Below are positions 1-8,467 of a stretch of 64,000 nt of DNA, piece after piece. The position numbers and the translations under genes were made by a program. Source of the DNA: Mycolicibacterium moriokaense (lineage in GTDB: Bacteria; Actinomycetota; Actinomycetes; Mycobacteriales; Mycobacteriaceae); NCBI RefSeq assembly GCF_010726085.1, contig NZ_AP022560.1:4464001-4528000 (forward strand). Direction: 5' to 3'. The notes below the pieces were generated by a model. The model was given only the letters and a program-made list of their open reading frames with translations, had not been told where the DNA came from and ran no database searches. Positions within the stretch are counted from its first letter, which is position 1; the number at the start of each line of letters is the position of its first letter.

Positions 1-101
1 ATGCGACCGTGCAGCGGGATCCGGGTAGCGGGCAGACCCAGCTTCTCGACGAAGCGGTGGGTGTTTTCCGACACGCTGGAGAAATAGACGAGATTGCTCA
101 T
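1..101 (-). CDS. nrdI: NrdI, class Ib ribonucleotide reductase flavodoxin (partial)
   Basis: Only the N-terminus is in the window: about 33 residues starting [20 protein letters not shown], which is the typical NrdI opening with a flavodoxin-like phosphate-binding loop (SSVSENT). NrdI is the FMN flavoprotein that supplies oxidant for assembling the Mn-tyrosyl radical cofactor of the NrdF subunit. It lies 31 bp downstream of nrdH on the same strand, the usual nrdH-nrdI order; nrdE would be expected beyond the window edge. Identification is firm from the start sequence and context. Confidence 0.9.
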   Translation of the reverse strand, partial: MSNLVYFSSVSENTHRFVEKLGLPATRIPLHGR

Positions 102-132
102 CGTTTTCTCCTCTCTGCTGTCTGGATACCCC

Positions 133-381
133 TTAGGCCGTGACCGCGACCGCGCCGAGCGCCTTGATGCGGTCGGGACGGAAGCCGGACCAGTGTTCGT
201 TGCCTGCCACTACAACCGGAGCCTGCAGGTAGCCGAGCGCCATGACGTAGTCACGTGCCTCGGAGTCCAGGCTGATGTCGACCTTCTCGTAGGCGATGCC
301 CTGCTTGTCCAGCGCCTTGTAGGTGGCGTTGCACTGCACGCATGCCGGCTTGGTGTACACGGTGACCGGTGTGTGACTCAT
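133..381 (-). CDS. nrdH: NrdH glutaredoxin-like redoxin
   Basis: An 82-residue redoxin that reduces class Ib ribonucleotide reductase (NrdEF), itself recharged by thioredoxin reductase. The redox motif is C14-V-Q-C17 just after VTVYTKPA, and the C-terminal WSGFRPDRI segment is characteristic of NrdH. The ATG at 381 gives the family-length protein; an in-frame upstream start would add 15 unconserved residues. It is first gene of an nrdH-nrdI unit whose promoter region carries NrdR-type boxes. Confidence 0.95.
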   Translation of the reverse strand: MSHTPVTVYTKPACVQCNATYKALDKQGIAYEKVDISLDSEARDYVMALGYLQAPVVVAGNEHWSGFRPDRIKALGAVAVTA

Positions 382-584
382 CTTCGGTACGGCTCCTCTG
401 CGACCTGAGACTGGCAACTGATTCATTTACTGCTTGTCGCTGAAATTCAGCGGCCCGGAGGCCCTCAAAATTCCTGCCGCCCGGAGCCGTCGTCCGCGGG
501 GTCGAGGGCACGACTCCGGTGGATTTCAGGACTCCGGCCGACCCTTTGAAGCTTGGAAACCGTGGGGGTCTGTCGGTGTTCGAA

Positions 585-600
585 ACACTACACCTAGTGT
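585..600. promoter_or_regulatory. NrdR box (strong)
   Basis: ACACTACACCTAGTGT is a 16-bp palindrome (ACACTA/TAGTGT) that fits the NrdR consensus acaCwAtATaTwGtgt. Read toward nrdH, it overlaps a plausible -10 (TAGTGT) placed 17 bp after a weak -35 (TTCGCA), so bound NrdR would block RNA polymerase. It lies about 200 bp upstream of the nrdH start. Confidence 0.75.
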
Positions 601-616
601 CCGACATTGCGAAGGG

Positions 617-632
617 ATACCAGATGTTCTGA
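617..632. promoter_or_regulatory. second, weaker NrdR box
   Basis: ATACCAGATGTTCTGA matches about 10 of 16 NrdR consensus positions and begins exactly 32 bp from the strong box. That equals three helical turns, the usual spacing of tandem NrdR boxes. The sequence alone would be weak; the spacing is what supports it. Confidence 0.45.
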
Positions 633-850
633 ATAACATTTTTGAAATTCCCTGGTCGTGAGTATCGGACACCTCGACTATCCGGCGTGTCGCACATCAC
701 AGGCTGTGCGTGTCGCACGTCAGGGCTAGGTCTACCACCGGCCACCGACAGGCAGCCTGGCCCCAACCGTCACAGTGACATAACAGCAAAGCCTCTCGAG
801 GGTCACGGAACCCCGGAGGCGTCGCTGTGCGGAATCTCCTCGAGCCGACC

Positions 851-1393
851 TCAGCCGACTTCGGCAGCCAGCTTGCCCACGATGTCGCGCAGCTGCCCGG
901 CGACCTCGGCGTTCTCGCGCGGGTGCTTACCGTCGAACACCGTCGTACGCACCGACAGGCTCAGGTCCTCGACCACGCGCGGTCCCGCGATGCCGAACGA
1001 CTTGCGGGTCTCGTCGTGGGCCCACACTCCGCCGTACTGACCGAGCGCGGCGCCGACCACCGCAAGCGGCTTATCCTTCAGCGCGCCGCTGCCGTAGGGC
1101 CGCGACAGCCAGTCGATCGCGTTCTTCAGCACGCCCGGGATGCTGCCGTTGTATTCGGGGGTGATCACCAGGGTCGCGTCGGCAGCGGCGGCGGCTTGCC
1201 GCAGGGCCACGACCGGTTCGCCGACGTCGTCGGTGTCGATGTCCTCGTTGTAGAACGGCAGCTCGCCCAGTCGGTCGAACCACTCGAGCCGTACCCCGTC
1301 GGGAGCGGTCTCGACGGCAAGCTCGGCGAGCTGACGGTTGATCGACGCACTACGCAGGCTGCCGACCAGCACCAGCACCTTGACGTCCGACAT
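851..1393 (-). CDS. NAD(P)H-dependent FMN reductase family protein
   Basis: A 180-residue flavodoxin-fold reductase. The N-terminal VLVLVGSLRSASINRQLAE is the FMN phosphate-binding loop (GSLRxxSxNR), and TPEYNGSIPGVLKNAIDW around residues 75-95 is the second flavin-contact segment of the NADPH-dependent FMN reductase/ArsH group. It probably transfers electrons from NAD(P)H to flavin or quinones. The ATG at 1393 is preceded by AAAGGGA, a good ribosome binding site. It corresponds to Rv3054c by position and diverges from a TetR gene, its likely regulator. Confidence 0.88.
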   Translation of the reverse strand: MSDVKVLVLVGSLRSASINRQLAELAVETAPDGVRLEWFDRLGELPFYNEDIDTDDVGEPVVALRQAAAAADATLVITPEYNGSIPGVLKNAIDWLSRPYGSGALKDKPLAVVGAALGQYGGVWAHDETRKSFGIAGPRVVEDLSLSVRTTVFDGKHPRENAEVAGQLRDIVGKLAAEVG

Positions 1394-1439
1394 CTGTGTA
1401 TCCCTTTCGTTGGTCCGATCCATCCTCGCACTGTGTAAC

Positions 1440-1453
1440 CGGACCCCGGTCCG
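1440..1453. promoter_or_regulatory. candidate TetR operator between FMN reductase and TetR
   Basis: CGGACCCCGGTCCG is a perfect palindrome (6-2-6) in the 90-bp divergent gap, with an extra GGTCCG half at 1412-1417. TetR repressors commonly bind such sites between themselves and a divergent target. Downstream, TAAAGT at 1472-1477 sits 6 nt before the TetR ATG, suggesting a leaderless TetR transcript. Confidence 0.5.
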
Positions 1454-1483
1454 AATTCATCCCGGCTGAATTAAAGTGGTGAC

Positions 1484-2080
1484 ATGCCTCCGCACGCGCT
1501 ACCGATCTCGGATGAAGCGCCACAGGAGCGGGGCGACGCGGCACGCAACCGAACATTACTGCTGGAGGCCGCGCGCCGCCTGATCGCCGAACGCGGCGCC
1601 GACTCCGTCACCACCGACGACATCGCCGCGGCCGCGGGTGTCGGCAAGGGCACGCTGTTCCGCCGGTTCGGCAGCCGGGCGGGGCTGATGATCGTGCTGC
1701 TCGACGAGGACGAGAAGGTGCAACAACAGGCCTTCCTCTTCGGCCCTCCGCCGCTGGGACCCGGCGCGCCACCACTGGACCGCCTGATCGCCTACGGCCA
1801 CGCCCGACTGGAATTCGTCAGGGCACACCGAGCGCTGCTGTCGGATGCCAACCGCGACCCGCAGATGCGGTTCAACGCGCCTGCCACCCTGCACCAGCGC
1901 CACGTCACCGTGCTGCTGGAGGAAGCGGGCACCACCGGCGATCTCGACGCCCAGGCCACCGCCTTGCTCGCGCTTCTCGATCCCGACTACGTGCATCACC
2001 AACTCACCGAACGCGGCCAGACGCTGGAATCCCTTGGCGAAGCCTGGGACACCCTGGCGCGCAAGCTCTGCGGCACTTGA
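1484..2080 (+). CDS. TetR family transcriptional regulator
   Basis: 198 residues. The N-terminal helix-turn-helix is clear at about residues 25-70 (TTDDIAAAAGVGKGTLFRRFGSRAGL), followed by a variable ligand-binding domain. By position it matches Rv3055. It reads away from the FMN reductase gene and shares the 90-bp promoter gap containing a palindrome, so autoregulation and control of the reductase are the simplest inference. The ATG lies 6 nt after a TAAAGT -10, consistent with leaderless translation. The ligand is unknown. Confidence 0.9.
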   Translation: MPPHALPISDEAPQERGDAARNRTLLLEAARRLIAERGADSVTTDDIAAAAGVGKGTLFRRFGSRAGLMIVLLDEDEKVQQQAFLFGPPPLGPGAPPLDRLIAYGHARLEFVRAHRALLSDANRDPQMRFNAPATLHQRHVTVLLEEAGTTGDLDAQATALLALLDPDYVHHQLTERGQTLESLGEAWDTLARKLCGT

Positions 2081-2085
2081 GCGCG

Positions 2086-3138
2086 ATGAACGTTCGGTGG
2101 GTGCTGCACGTCGACCTCGATCAGTTCCAGGCTGCCGTCGAGGCGCGGCGCAACCCCGATCTCGCCAGCCTGCCGATCATCGTGGGCGGCAACGGCGATC
2201 CGGCCGAGCCCCGAAAGGTCGTCACCTGTGCGTCGTATCCGGCACGGGCGTTCGGCGTGCACGCGGGGATGCCGCTGCGCGCCGCGGCGCGCAAGTGTCC
2301 CGATGCGGTGTTCCTGCCGTTGGACACCGACGCCTACGACGAGGCCTCCGAAGAGGTGATGGGCCTGTTGCGCGACTTCGGTCATCCGGTGGAGGTGTGG
2401 GGCTGGGATGAGGCGTATGTCGGTGTTCCGCAGGGCGATTCGGTCGACCCGTTCCAACTGGCCGAACAGATCCGTGAGGTGGTGGCCGCGGAGACGGGCT
2501 TGTCCTGCTCGGTCGGTATCAGCGACAACAAGCAGCGGGCCAAGGTGGCGACCGGTTTCGGTAAGCCGGCGGGCATCTTCGCCCTCACCGAGGACAACTG
2601 GATGACGGTCATGGGTGACCGCGACGTCGACGCACTGTGGGGTGTCGGCCCGAAGACGGCCAAAAAGCTTGCAGGCATGGGCATCACGACGGTGGCCGAT
2701 CTTGCCTCCACCGACGCGCAACTACTGACGTCGACGTTCGGCCCGACCACCGGTCTGTGGATCCTGCTGCTGGCCAAAGGCGGCGGCGACACGAACGTCA
2801 GCGCCGAACCGTGGGTGCCGCGCTCACGCAGCCACGTCGCCACGTTCCCCCGCGACCTGACCGACCACGCCGAAATCGACTCGGCCGTGGTCGAACTCGC
2901 TAAACAGACACTCGCCGAGATCGCCGACCAGGGCCGCGTCGCCACCCGGGTGGCGGTGACCGTCCGCACCAAGACGTTCTTCACCCGCACCAAGATCCGT
3001 AAGCTGCCGTCGCCGGGTAATGACCAGCCGGCGATCGTCGCCACCGCGCTGGATCTGCTGCACCAGTTCGAACTCGACCGCCCTGTCCGGCTGCTCGGTG
3101 TGCGGCTGGAGCTGGCACCGCCTGAAGGCGGCTACTGA
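2086..3138 (+). CDS. dinB2: Y-family DNA polymerase IV, DinB2 type
   Basis: A 350-residue translesion polymerase closely resembling mycobacterial DinB2 (Rv3056). The catalytic acidic pair is in the HVDLDQF segment (D10, D12) and the WGWDEAYVG palm motif. The fingers basic motif and the helix-hairpin-helix (WGVGPKTAKKLAGMGI) follow. The C-terminus ends at LRLELA-like residues with no visible beta-clamp peptide, as reported for DinB2. The residue after DLDQF, the steric-gate position, is Gln15, where I recall leucine in characterised mycobacterial DinB2 enzymes. The ATG at 2086 was chosen; a TTG at 2077 overlapping the TetR stop is an alternative and would mean translational coupling. Confidence 0.93.
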   Translation: MNVRWVLHVDLDQFQAAVEARRNPDLASLPIIVGGNGDPAEPRKVVTCASYPARAFGVHAGMPLRAAARKCPDAVFLPLDTDAYDEASEEVMGLLRDFGHPVEVWGWDEAYVGVPQGDSVDPFQLAEQIREVVAAETGLSCSVGISDNKQRAKVATGFGKPAGIFALTEDNWMTVMGDRDVDALWGVGPKTAKKLAGMGITTVADLASTDAQLLTSTFGPTTGLWILLLAKGGGDTNVSAEPWVPRSRSHVATFPRDLTDHAEIDSAVVELAKQTLAEIADQGRVATRVAVTVRTKTFFTRTKIRKLPSPGNDQPAIVATALDLLHQFELDRPVRLLGVRLELAPPEGGY

Positions 3139-3172
3139 GTCGCACTCACAGTTCGCGCGCAGGACAAGCGGC

Positions 3173-3194
3173 GTTCACCTACGTCCCGTTCAAT
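3173..3194 (+). promoter_or_regulatory. possible PHO-type direct repeat upstream of phoA
   Basis: GTTCACC at 3173-3179 and GTTCAAT at 3188-3194 resemble the GTTCACC repeat units of actinobacterial phosphate-response sites (PhoP/RegX3), 35-56 bp before the alkaline phosphatase start. The 15-nt periodicity is not the canonical 11 nt, so this is tentative. Confidence 0.25.
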
Positions 3195-3228
3195 GCGCAC
3201 GGCTCATCCCGTGACTGAGGAGATAAAT

Positions 3229-4746
3229 ATGTCGGTTAAGTCGGCGTACAAGGTGGTCGGCGTCGTCAGCACGGCCGCAGTACTGGTGCTCGCCGGGTGC
3301 GGCAGCGACGACAGGACCGAATCGAACGGCAGCCTGCTCGACCGTCCGACTAAGGGCGAACTGAGCACCAACGGCGGCGCCGCCCGCCTCGACGGCGATC
3401 AGACCGGCGCGGTCCGCGAAGCCATCAACGGCTCCGGCGCGCGAAACATCATCCTGCTGATCGGCGACGGCATGGGTGACTCCGAGATCACCATCGCGCG
3501 TAACTACGAGAAGGGTGCGGGCGGCTTTTTCGAGGGCATCGACGCACTCCCCCTCACCGGGTCGTACACCACCTACGCGCTCCGCAAGGATGGCAAGCCG
3601 GACTACGTGACCGACTCGGCGGCCAGCGCCACGGGCTGGTCCACCGGCACCAAGACCTACAACGGCGCGCTGGGCATCAACATCAAGGGCGAGGCGCAGA
3701 AGACGATCCTCGAACTCGCCAAGGACCAGGGCTTCGCCACCGGCGACGTCACCACCTCCGAAATCCAGGATGCGACTCCGGCGGCGTTGTTCTCCCACAT
3801 CAGCGAACGAGACTGCTACGGCCCCGAAGAAATGGCCGAGGACTGCGTTGACGAGACTCTGGAGAAGGGCGGCAAGGGTTCTGTCACCGAACAGCTGCTG
3901 GCCACCCGGCCCGACGTCACGATGGGCGGAGGAGCCGAGACGTTCGCGCAGACAGCGACCGGCGGTGAGTATGCAAGTAAGACGCTCGAGGTACAGGCCA
4001 AGGAGCGGGGCTTCCAAATCGTGCGCACCGCAGGCGAACTCGCGAGCGTGAGCAAGGCCGACCAAGATGCTCCGCTACTCGCGTTGTTCGCCGACGGCAA
4101 CATGCCGGTGACCTTGGCGGGTCCACCCGCCGTTCGCCACGGATATCTGCAGCCGACCGTCAAGTGCGGCGACAATCCGGAACACGGTTCGGACGTACCG
4201 AAACTGGCCGAGATGACGACGAAGGCGATCGAACTGCTCAAGAGCAGCAAGAGCGGTGCCGACAAGGGCTTCTTCCTTCAGGTCGAGAGCGCGTCGATCG
4301 ACAAGCGCGACCACGCCGCGGATCCGTGCGGCCAGATCGGCGAGACCCTCGCGTTCGACGAAGCAATCAAGGCAGCACTCGACTTCGCCAAGCAGGACGG
4401 CAACACGCTGGTGATCGTGACCGCCGATCACGGGCATACCAGCCAGATCGTCGAGCCGCTCAGCGAGGACGACCTCAGGGGCATCGCTGAGGACGTCAAG
4501 CAGCCCATCGAGCGGGTGCGCGACATCATGTACCCCGGTCTCACCATCAAGCTGACGACCGCTGACGACGCCGAAATGACCCTCAGCTACGGCACTTCCG
4601 CCGATGTCGGTGTCGAAGACGAGACCCACACCGGTACACAGGTGCGGATCGCGGCCTACGGTCCGCGCGCGGCCAACGTCGTCGGCCTCACCGATCAGAC
4701 GGATCTGTTCTTCACGATGACCGGTGCACTGGGCATCAAGCCGTAG
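3229..4746 (+). CDS. phoA: alkaline phosphatase, PhoA type lipoprotein
   Basis: A 505-residue phosphomonoesterase. The signal peptide ends in the lipobox LAGC (Cys24), so it is probably a lipoprotein on the outer face of the membrane. E. coli PhoA landmarks are present in order: [10 protein letters not shown] (metal Asp), [10 protein letters not shown] with the nucleophilic Ser, [20 protein letters not shown] (metal ligands), [11 protein letters not shown], and ETHTGTQV (zinc His). The start at 3229 follows GAGGAG with 6-7 nt spacing; the longer reading from 3193 lacks this. It scavenges phosphate from organic esters and is likely phosphate-controlled (see the candidate repeat upstream). Confidence 0.95.
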   Translation: MSVKSAYKVVGVVSTAAVLVLAGCGSDDRTESNGSLLDRPTKGELSTNGGAARLDGDQTGAVREAINGSGARNIILLIGDGMGDSEITIARNYEKGAGGFFEGIDALPLTGSYTTYALRKDGKPDYVTDSAASATGWSTGTKTYNGALGINIKGEAQKTILELAKDQGFATGDVTTSEIQDATPAALFSHISERDCYGPEEMAEDCVDETLEKGGKGSVTEQLLATRPDVTMGGGAETFAQTATGGEYASKTLEVQAKERGFQIVRTAGELASVSKADQDAPLLALFADGNMPVTLAGPPAVRHGYLQPTVKCGDNPEHGSDVPKLAEMTTKAIELLKSSKSGADKGFFLQVESASIDKRDHAADPCGQIGETLAFDEAIKAALDFAKQDGNTLVIVTADHGHTSQIVEPLSEDDLRGIAEDVKQPIERVRDIMYPGLTIKLTTADDAEMTLSYGTSADVGVEDETHTGTQVRIAAYGPRAANVVGLTDQTDLFFTMTGALGIKP

Positions 4747-4749
4747 CCG

Positions 4750-5604
4750 TCAGCCGGACTTGGACGGCCGCAACGCGCGCGTGAAGATGACGTTGACCTG
4801 ACGCATCGCCACGCTGTAGGGCCACCACATGGTCCGCTTGAAGAGGTAGAGCGCTCGGATGTCGGGTGAGGTGTAGATCAGGAACCTGTTGCGACGCACG
4901 CCTTTCAAGATGCGTTCGGCGGCATGTTCGGGCGACACCGCGTGCCCGCCGAATCGGTTCGTCCACTTCTGCACCCGAGGATCCTCACGGTCCACACCCG
5001 CGATCTGCACCGTCTGCACCAGCGGCGTCTTCACCGCCCCCGGCACCACGACCGACACCCCGACGCGGTGTCGCGCCAGATCGAACCGCAACACCTCGGA
5101 AAGACCGCGCAGCCCGTACTTGCTCGCGCTGTAGGCGGCGTGCCACGGGAATGCCACGAGACCTGCGGCCGAGGACACGTTGACCAGGTGCCCGCCGTTG
5201 CGCGCAGCGACCATGGGCGGCACGAACGACTCAATGATGTGGATCGGGCCCATCAGATTGATGTCGATCATCGACTTCCAATGCTGGTGTGTGAGAGTCG
5301 AGACGGTGCCCCATGCCGAGACGCCCGCGATGTTCATCACGACGTCCATCGCCGGATACTCGGCGTGAATGTCGGTGGCGAACGCGGTGACGGCGTCGTA
5401 GTCGGAGATGTCGAAGGCGCGGTGCACGCGGACGACACCACCCAGCGCGCGGGCGTCGGCAACGGTCGTCTCCAGACCGTCGGCGTCGCGGTCGGTGAGA
5501 AACAGCTCGGCGCCTTCGGCGGCGAGCTTCAACGCGGTCGCGCGGCCGATACCGCTGGCGGCTCCGGTGAGAAGACAACGCTTGCCTGCGAAATCGCCCG
5601 CCAT
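4750..5604 (-). CDS. short-chain dehydrogenase/reductase (Rv3057c-like)
   Basis: 284 residues with a classical SDR core: cofactor loop TGAASGIG near residue 15, NIAG at about 90, catalytic Ser in VNVSSAAG and Y-S-A-S-K near 160. A 40-residue C-terminal tail (rich in aromatic and basic residues) extends beyond the core, as in the mycobacterial Rv3057c group, where it may aid membrane or lipid association. It reads convergently with phoA (3 bp gap) and follows the TetR gene at 5615-6250 by 10 bp, so it is probably co-transcribed with that regulator. The substrate is unknown. Confidence 0.9.
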   Translation of the reverse strand: MAGDFAGKRCLLTGAASGIGRATALKLAAEGAELFLTDRDADGLETTVADARALGGVVRVHRAFDISDYDAVTAFATDIHAEYPAMDVVMNIAGVSAWGTVSTLTHQHWKSMIDINLMGPIHIIESFVPPMVAARNGGHLVNVSSAAGLVAFPWHAAYSASKYGLRGLSEVLRFDLARHRVGVSVVVPGAVKTPLVQTVQIAGVDREDPRVQKWTNRFGGHAVSPEHAAERILKGVRRNRFLIYTSPDIRALYLFKRTMWWPYSVAMRQVNVIFTRALRPSKSG

Positions 5605-5614
5605 TTGGCCGAGA

Positions 5615-6250
5615 CTACCTACTCGGCTTCGGGGCTCCGCCCCACATCGCGTTGAGCCACAGCTTCTCGACGATGTCGACGGCGCGCGCGTACTCCTGGT
5701 CGCGGCCGACGAACGTACTGTCGTGCGTCAGCGTCATGGTGGTCACCGCCGCCATCGTGCGCACCAGCGCGGGCAGGTCGTCGGAGATCGGCCGCAACTC
5801 GGAATCCTGCTCGAGCAGCGTGATCAGCTTCTCGATGATGCCGTCGTAGAAGTCGTCCATCATCTCGCGGATCTGCGCGTCCGTGTTGCGCGCCACCGCA
5901 CAGGCACGCAGCACCGGATCGTCGTTCGCGTACACGGCTGCGGCGCTGCCGACCATCCGCTTGACGAACGCCTCGGGCGTCTCCCCCGGCTCCCGGGACG
6001 CGAAGTGGTGCGTCAGGCTGTCCAGAAGATCACTGGCGTCGGCGAGGATCACCGCCAGCACCGCGTACTTCGAGTCGAAGTAGAAGTAGAAGCCCGACCG
6101 GGCCACGCCGGCGCGCTCACTGATGGTGCTGACGGACAGATCGGCGAAGGAGCGCTCCTGAAGGAGTTCCCGCACCGCGGTCACGATCGCATCGCGTTGC
6201 CGGTCGCCTCTGCTGCGGCGGAGTTCGGTGGGTGCGGACTCAGCAGTCAT
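5615..6250 (-). CDS. TetR family regulator (Rv3058c-like)
   Basis: 211 residues with an N-terminal helix-turn-helix (SVSTISERAGVARSGFYFYFDSKYAVL) and an all-helical C-terminal ligand domain. The ATG at 6250 gives the family-like start MTAESAPTELRRSRG; the longer open frame to 6388 overlaps the divergent gene. It is divergent from cyp136 across a 118-bp gap that contains a perfect inverted repeat, and is followed by the SDR gene, so it most likely represses both its own operon and cyp136. Confidence 0.9.
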   Translation of the reverse strand: MTAESAPTELRRSRGDRQRDAIVTAVRELLQERSFADLSVSTISERAGVARSGFYFYFDSKYAVLAVILADASDLLDSLTHHFASREPGETPEAFVKRMVGSAAAVYANDDPVLRACAVARNTDAQIREMMDDFYDGIIEKLITLLEQDSELRPISDDLPALVRTMAAVTTMTLTHDSTFVGRDQEYARAVDIVEKLWLNAMWGGAPKPSR

Positions 6251-6287
6251 GGGAGTAGACCTTCGCACCGTGACACGTCGACACCAA

Positions 6288-6305
6288 ACTTGACATGCGT
6301 CAAGT
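6288..6305. promoter_or_regulatory. operator palindrome between TetR and cyp136
   Basis: ACTTGACATGCGTCAAGT is a perfect 7-4-7 inverted repeat in the divergent promoter gap. Position, length and symmetry fit a TetR dimer site. It overlaps the region where both promoters must lie. Confidence 0.7.
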
Positions 6306-6368
6306 CTGCCATCCAGGATGGGGATGAGAGTGACAACGGCCACAGTCTTTTCTGATTCAGGAGCGTTG

Positions 6369-7853
6369 ATGCCGACGATCAGCACCAAAGATTACGTTCT
6401 CGACCAGGCCAGGCGGCGTGTCACGACGTCGCCGCTGCTCACCCTGCCGGGGATGGGCTTGCTGGAGAAGCGGCTGCTGGCCCACGACTGGCCCCAGCGG
6501 GCATGGGCGGAGCCGCCCGCCGGGAGCGATCTCAAGCCCGTCATGGGTGACCTCGGATTGCCGATCGTCGGCCACATGGTCGAGATGTTCCGCGGCGGCC
6601 CGGACTTCTTCCTGCACCTCTATCGCAAGCACGGTCCGCTGTTTCTCATGGACTCGCCGATCATCCCTTCGGTGGCGGCGCTGGGACCCGATGCCGCACA
6701 GGCGATTTACTCGAACCGCAACAAGGACTTCTCTCAGCAGGGCTGGGTACCCGCCATCGGACCGTTCTTCAAGCGCGGCCTGATGCTCCTCGATTTCGAC
6801 GAGCACATGTTCCACCGGCGGATCATGCAGGAGGCGTTCGTCCGGACGCGTCTCGTCGGCTACACCGAGCAGGTCGACAAGGTCGTCTCGCAGGTCATCG
6901 CGAACGACTGGGTCAGCAACGACCCGCGTTTCCTGCTCTATCCCGCGATGAAGGAACTGACCCTCGACATCGCCTCGATGGTGTTCATGGGCCATGAGCC
7001 GGGCACCGACAAGGAACTGGTCACGAAGGTCAACCGGGCGTTCACCATCACCACGAGGGCGGGCAACGCCATCATCCGCACGGGCGTGCCGCCGTTCACC
7101 TGGTGGCGTGGCCTGAAGGCCCGCGAATACCTGGAGAGCTACTTCGAGGCACGGGTCAAGGAGCGCCGCGGCAAGGAAGGAAACGACCTGCTGACGGTGC
7201 TGTGCGAGACCGAGGACGAGGACGGCAACAAGTTCTCCGACGAGGACATCGTCAACCACATGATCTTCCTGATGATGGCTGCCCACGACACGTCGACGTC
7301 CACGGCGACGACGATGTCGTACTACCTCGCCGCCAATCCGGAATGGCAGGAACGCTGCCGCGACGAATCAGACCGGCTCGGTGACGGACCGGTGGACATC
7401 GACTCGCTGGAGAAGCTCGAGTCGCTCGATCTGGTGATGAACGAGTCGATCCGGCTGGTGACGCCCGTGCAGTGGGCGATGCGGCAGACGGTCCGCGACA
7501 CCGAACTGCTCGGCTACTACCTGCCCAAGGGCACCAACGTGATTGCGTACCCGGGGATGAACCACCGGCTCGAGGAGTTCTACCCCGACCCCTACAAGTT
7601 CGATCCGGGCCGCTTCACCGAGCCTCGCAACGAGCACAAGAGGCACCGCTACGCGTTCAGCCCGTTCGGCGGCGGCGCGCACAAGTGCATCGGCATGGTG
7701 TTCGGCCAGCTCGAGGTCAAGACGATCATGCACCGACTGCTGCGCCGGTACCGCCTGGAGCTGCCGCGGCCGGGTTACGAGGCCCGCTACGACTACGGCG
7801 GGATGCCGGTGCCGATGGACGGCATGCCGATCGTGCTGCGGCCGCTGCGCTGA
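6369..7853 (+). CDS. cyp136: cytochrome P450, CYP136 family
   Basis: A 494-residue P450. The I-helix oxygen-activation motif A-A-H-D-T-S-T-S is near residue 300, the ExxR pair is in NESIRLV, and the haem-ligand signature FGGGAHKCIG contains the proximal Cys near residue 440. Length and gene context (TetR and SDR upstream) match Rv3059/CYP136. The ATG at 6369 follows AGGAG at a good distance; the earlier ATG at 6318 has no such site. It presumably uses separately encoded ferredoxin and reductase. The physiological substrate is not known to me. Confidence 0.92.
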   Translation: MPTISTKDYVLDQARRRVTTSPLLTLPGMGLLEKRLLAHDWPQRAWAEPPAGSDLKPVMGDLGLPIVGHMVEMFRGGPDFFLHLYRKHGPLFLMDSPIIPSVAALGPDAAQAIYSNRNKDFSQQGWVPAIGPFFKRGLMLLDFDEHMFHRRIMQEAFVRTRLVGYTEQVDKVVSQVIANDWVSNDPRFLLYPAMKELTLDIASMVFMGHEPGTDKELVTKVNRAFTITTRAGNAIIRTGVPPFTWWRGLKAREYLESYFEARVKERRGKEGNDLLTVLCETEDEDGNKFSDEDIVNHMIFLMMAAHDTSTSTATTMSYYLAANPEWQERCRDESDRLGDGPVDIDSLEKLESLDLVMNESIRLVTPVQWAMRQTVRDTELLGYYLPKGTNVIAYPGMNHRLEEFYPDPYKFDPGRFTEPRNEHKRHRYAFSPFGGGAHKCIGMVFGQLEVKTIMHRLLRRYRLELPRPGYEARYDYGGMPVPMDGMPIVLRPLR

Positions 7854-7863
7854 GTCACCTCTT

Positions 7864-7923
7864 CGCGAAATAGCATTCCAGGTCGCCGATTGCGCCGATT
7901 GGCAGCCCGGAACGCTATTCGCG
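7864..7923. terminator. bidirectional hairpin between cyp136 and LeuA-like gene
   Basis: CGCGAAATAGCATTCC (7864-7879) pairs with GGAACGCTATTCGCG (7909-7923) with one mismatch and one bulge. It lies between the ends of two convergent genes and has no U-run, the common mycobacterial form. Confidence 0.6.
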
Positions 7924-7928
7924 GACGA

Positions 7929-8429
7929 TCAGGCCGTCACCAACAGCCGGTTGGCGCAGGCGATGACGGCGCGCAACGCCGACTGCGTCGGGTCGGCAGC
8001 CAGACCCATCGCCCATTCGGTGTGTCCGCCGTCGGAGCCGCAGATGAAGGTGGCGGTGTTCTCGCCGGCGGGCAACTGGTGAAAGGCGGTCATCTCGACC
8101 GCGATCCCCTGCTCGTAGAGCATCTCCGTCAGCGCTGCGACCGGCCCCGGCGCCTTGGCCGACGCCGTGGCGATGCGGTCACCCAGGGCCAGCGTGGCCT
8201 GGAAGGTGCGCGGCTGCGGACCCAGCCGGGTGGCCGGACGGTCAGCGTCGGTGCAGGCCCACTGGCCCAGTCGCAGGGGTCCCGTGGTGGGCGCGTACCA
8301 GTCGAGGAACGTGTCGAACGACATGGCGGCGGCCTCCTCGCGCAGACCGCGGGGCACCGGTCCATCCAGGTAGGTCGCAAGTGTCGATGGCCCCGATCTC
8401 AGGCCTGCGCTGGTTGCTTCGAAAGTCAT
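7929..8429 (-). CDS. standalone LeuA-type allosteric (regulatory) domain protein
   Basis: 166 residues with no catalytic TIM barrel. The segment from about residue 65 to the end (GDRIATASAKAPGPVAALTEML ... SALRAVIACANRLL) resembles the C-terminal leucine-binding domain of mycobacterial 2-isopropylmalate synthase, including a match to its SLRAVVSAVNRA terminus. Before it, a WY-containing stretch (SFDTFLDWY) resembles the linker subdomain. It cannot make isopropylmalate by itself; it could bind leucine or a related ligand, or associate with LeuA. It is preceded by a leader peptide and long hairpin, suggesting amino-acid-responsive control. Annotated as 2-isopropylmalate or homocitrate synthase in some genomes, I believe, but that overstates it. 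Confidence 0.75.
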   Translation of the reverse strand: MTFEATSAGLRSGPSTLATYLDGPVPRGLREEAAAMSFDTFLDWYAPTTGPLRLGQWACTDADRPATRLGPQPRTFQATLALGDRIATASAKAPGPVAALTEMLYEQGIAVEMTAFHQLPAGENTATFICGSDGGHTEWAMGLAADPTQSALRAVIACANRLLVTA

Positions 8430-8467
8430 GTGCCGGTCTTCTCAGTTCAGAGGAAATGACCGACGAA

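Larger units (their letters stand above)
382..850. other. long intergenic region between nrdH and FMN reductase
   Basis: About 470 bp without a credible gene. It holds the long nrdH leader and promoter (minus strand), the paired NrdR boxes, and two copies of the 9-mer GTGTCGCAC at 687-695 and 710-718, 23 bp apart, of unknown meaning. The genes on both sides read on the minus strand, so this is also the tail of the FMN reductase transcript. Confidence 0.6.

Noticed and set aside
687..718. Two copies of GTGTCGCAC, 23 bp apart
   Set aside because: Short direct repeat with no further copies seen; too little to call a regulatory site or iteron.
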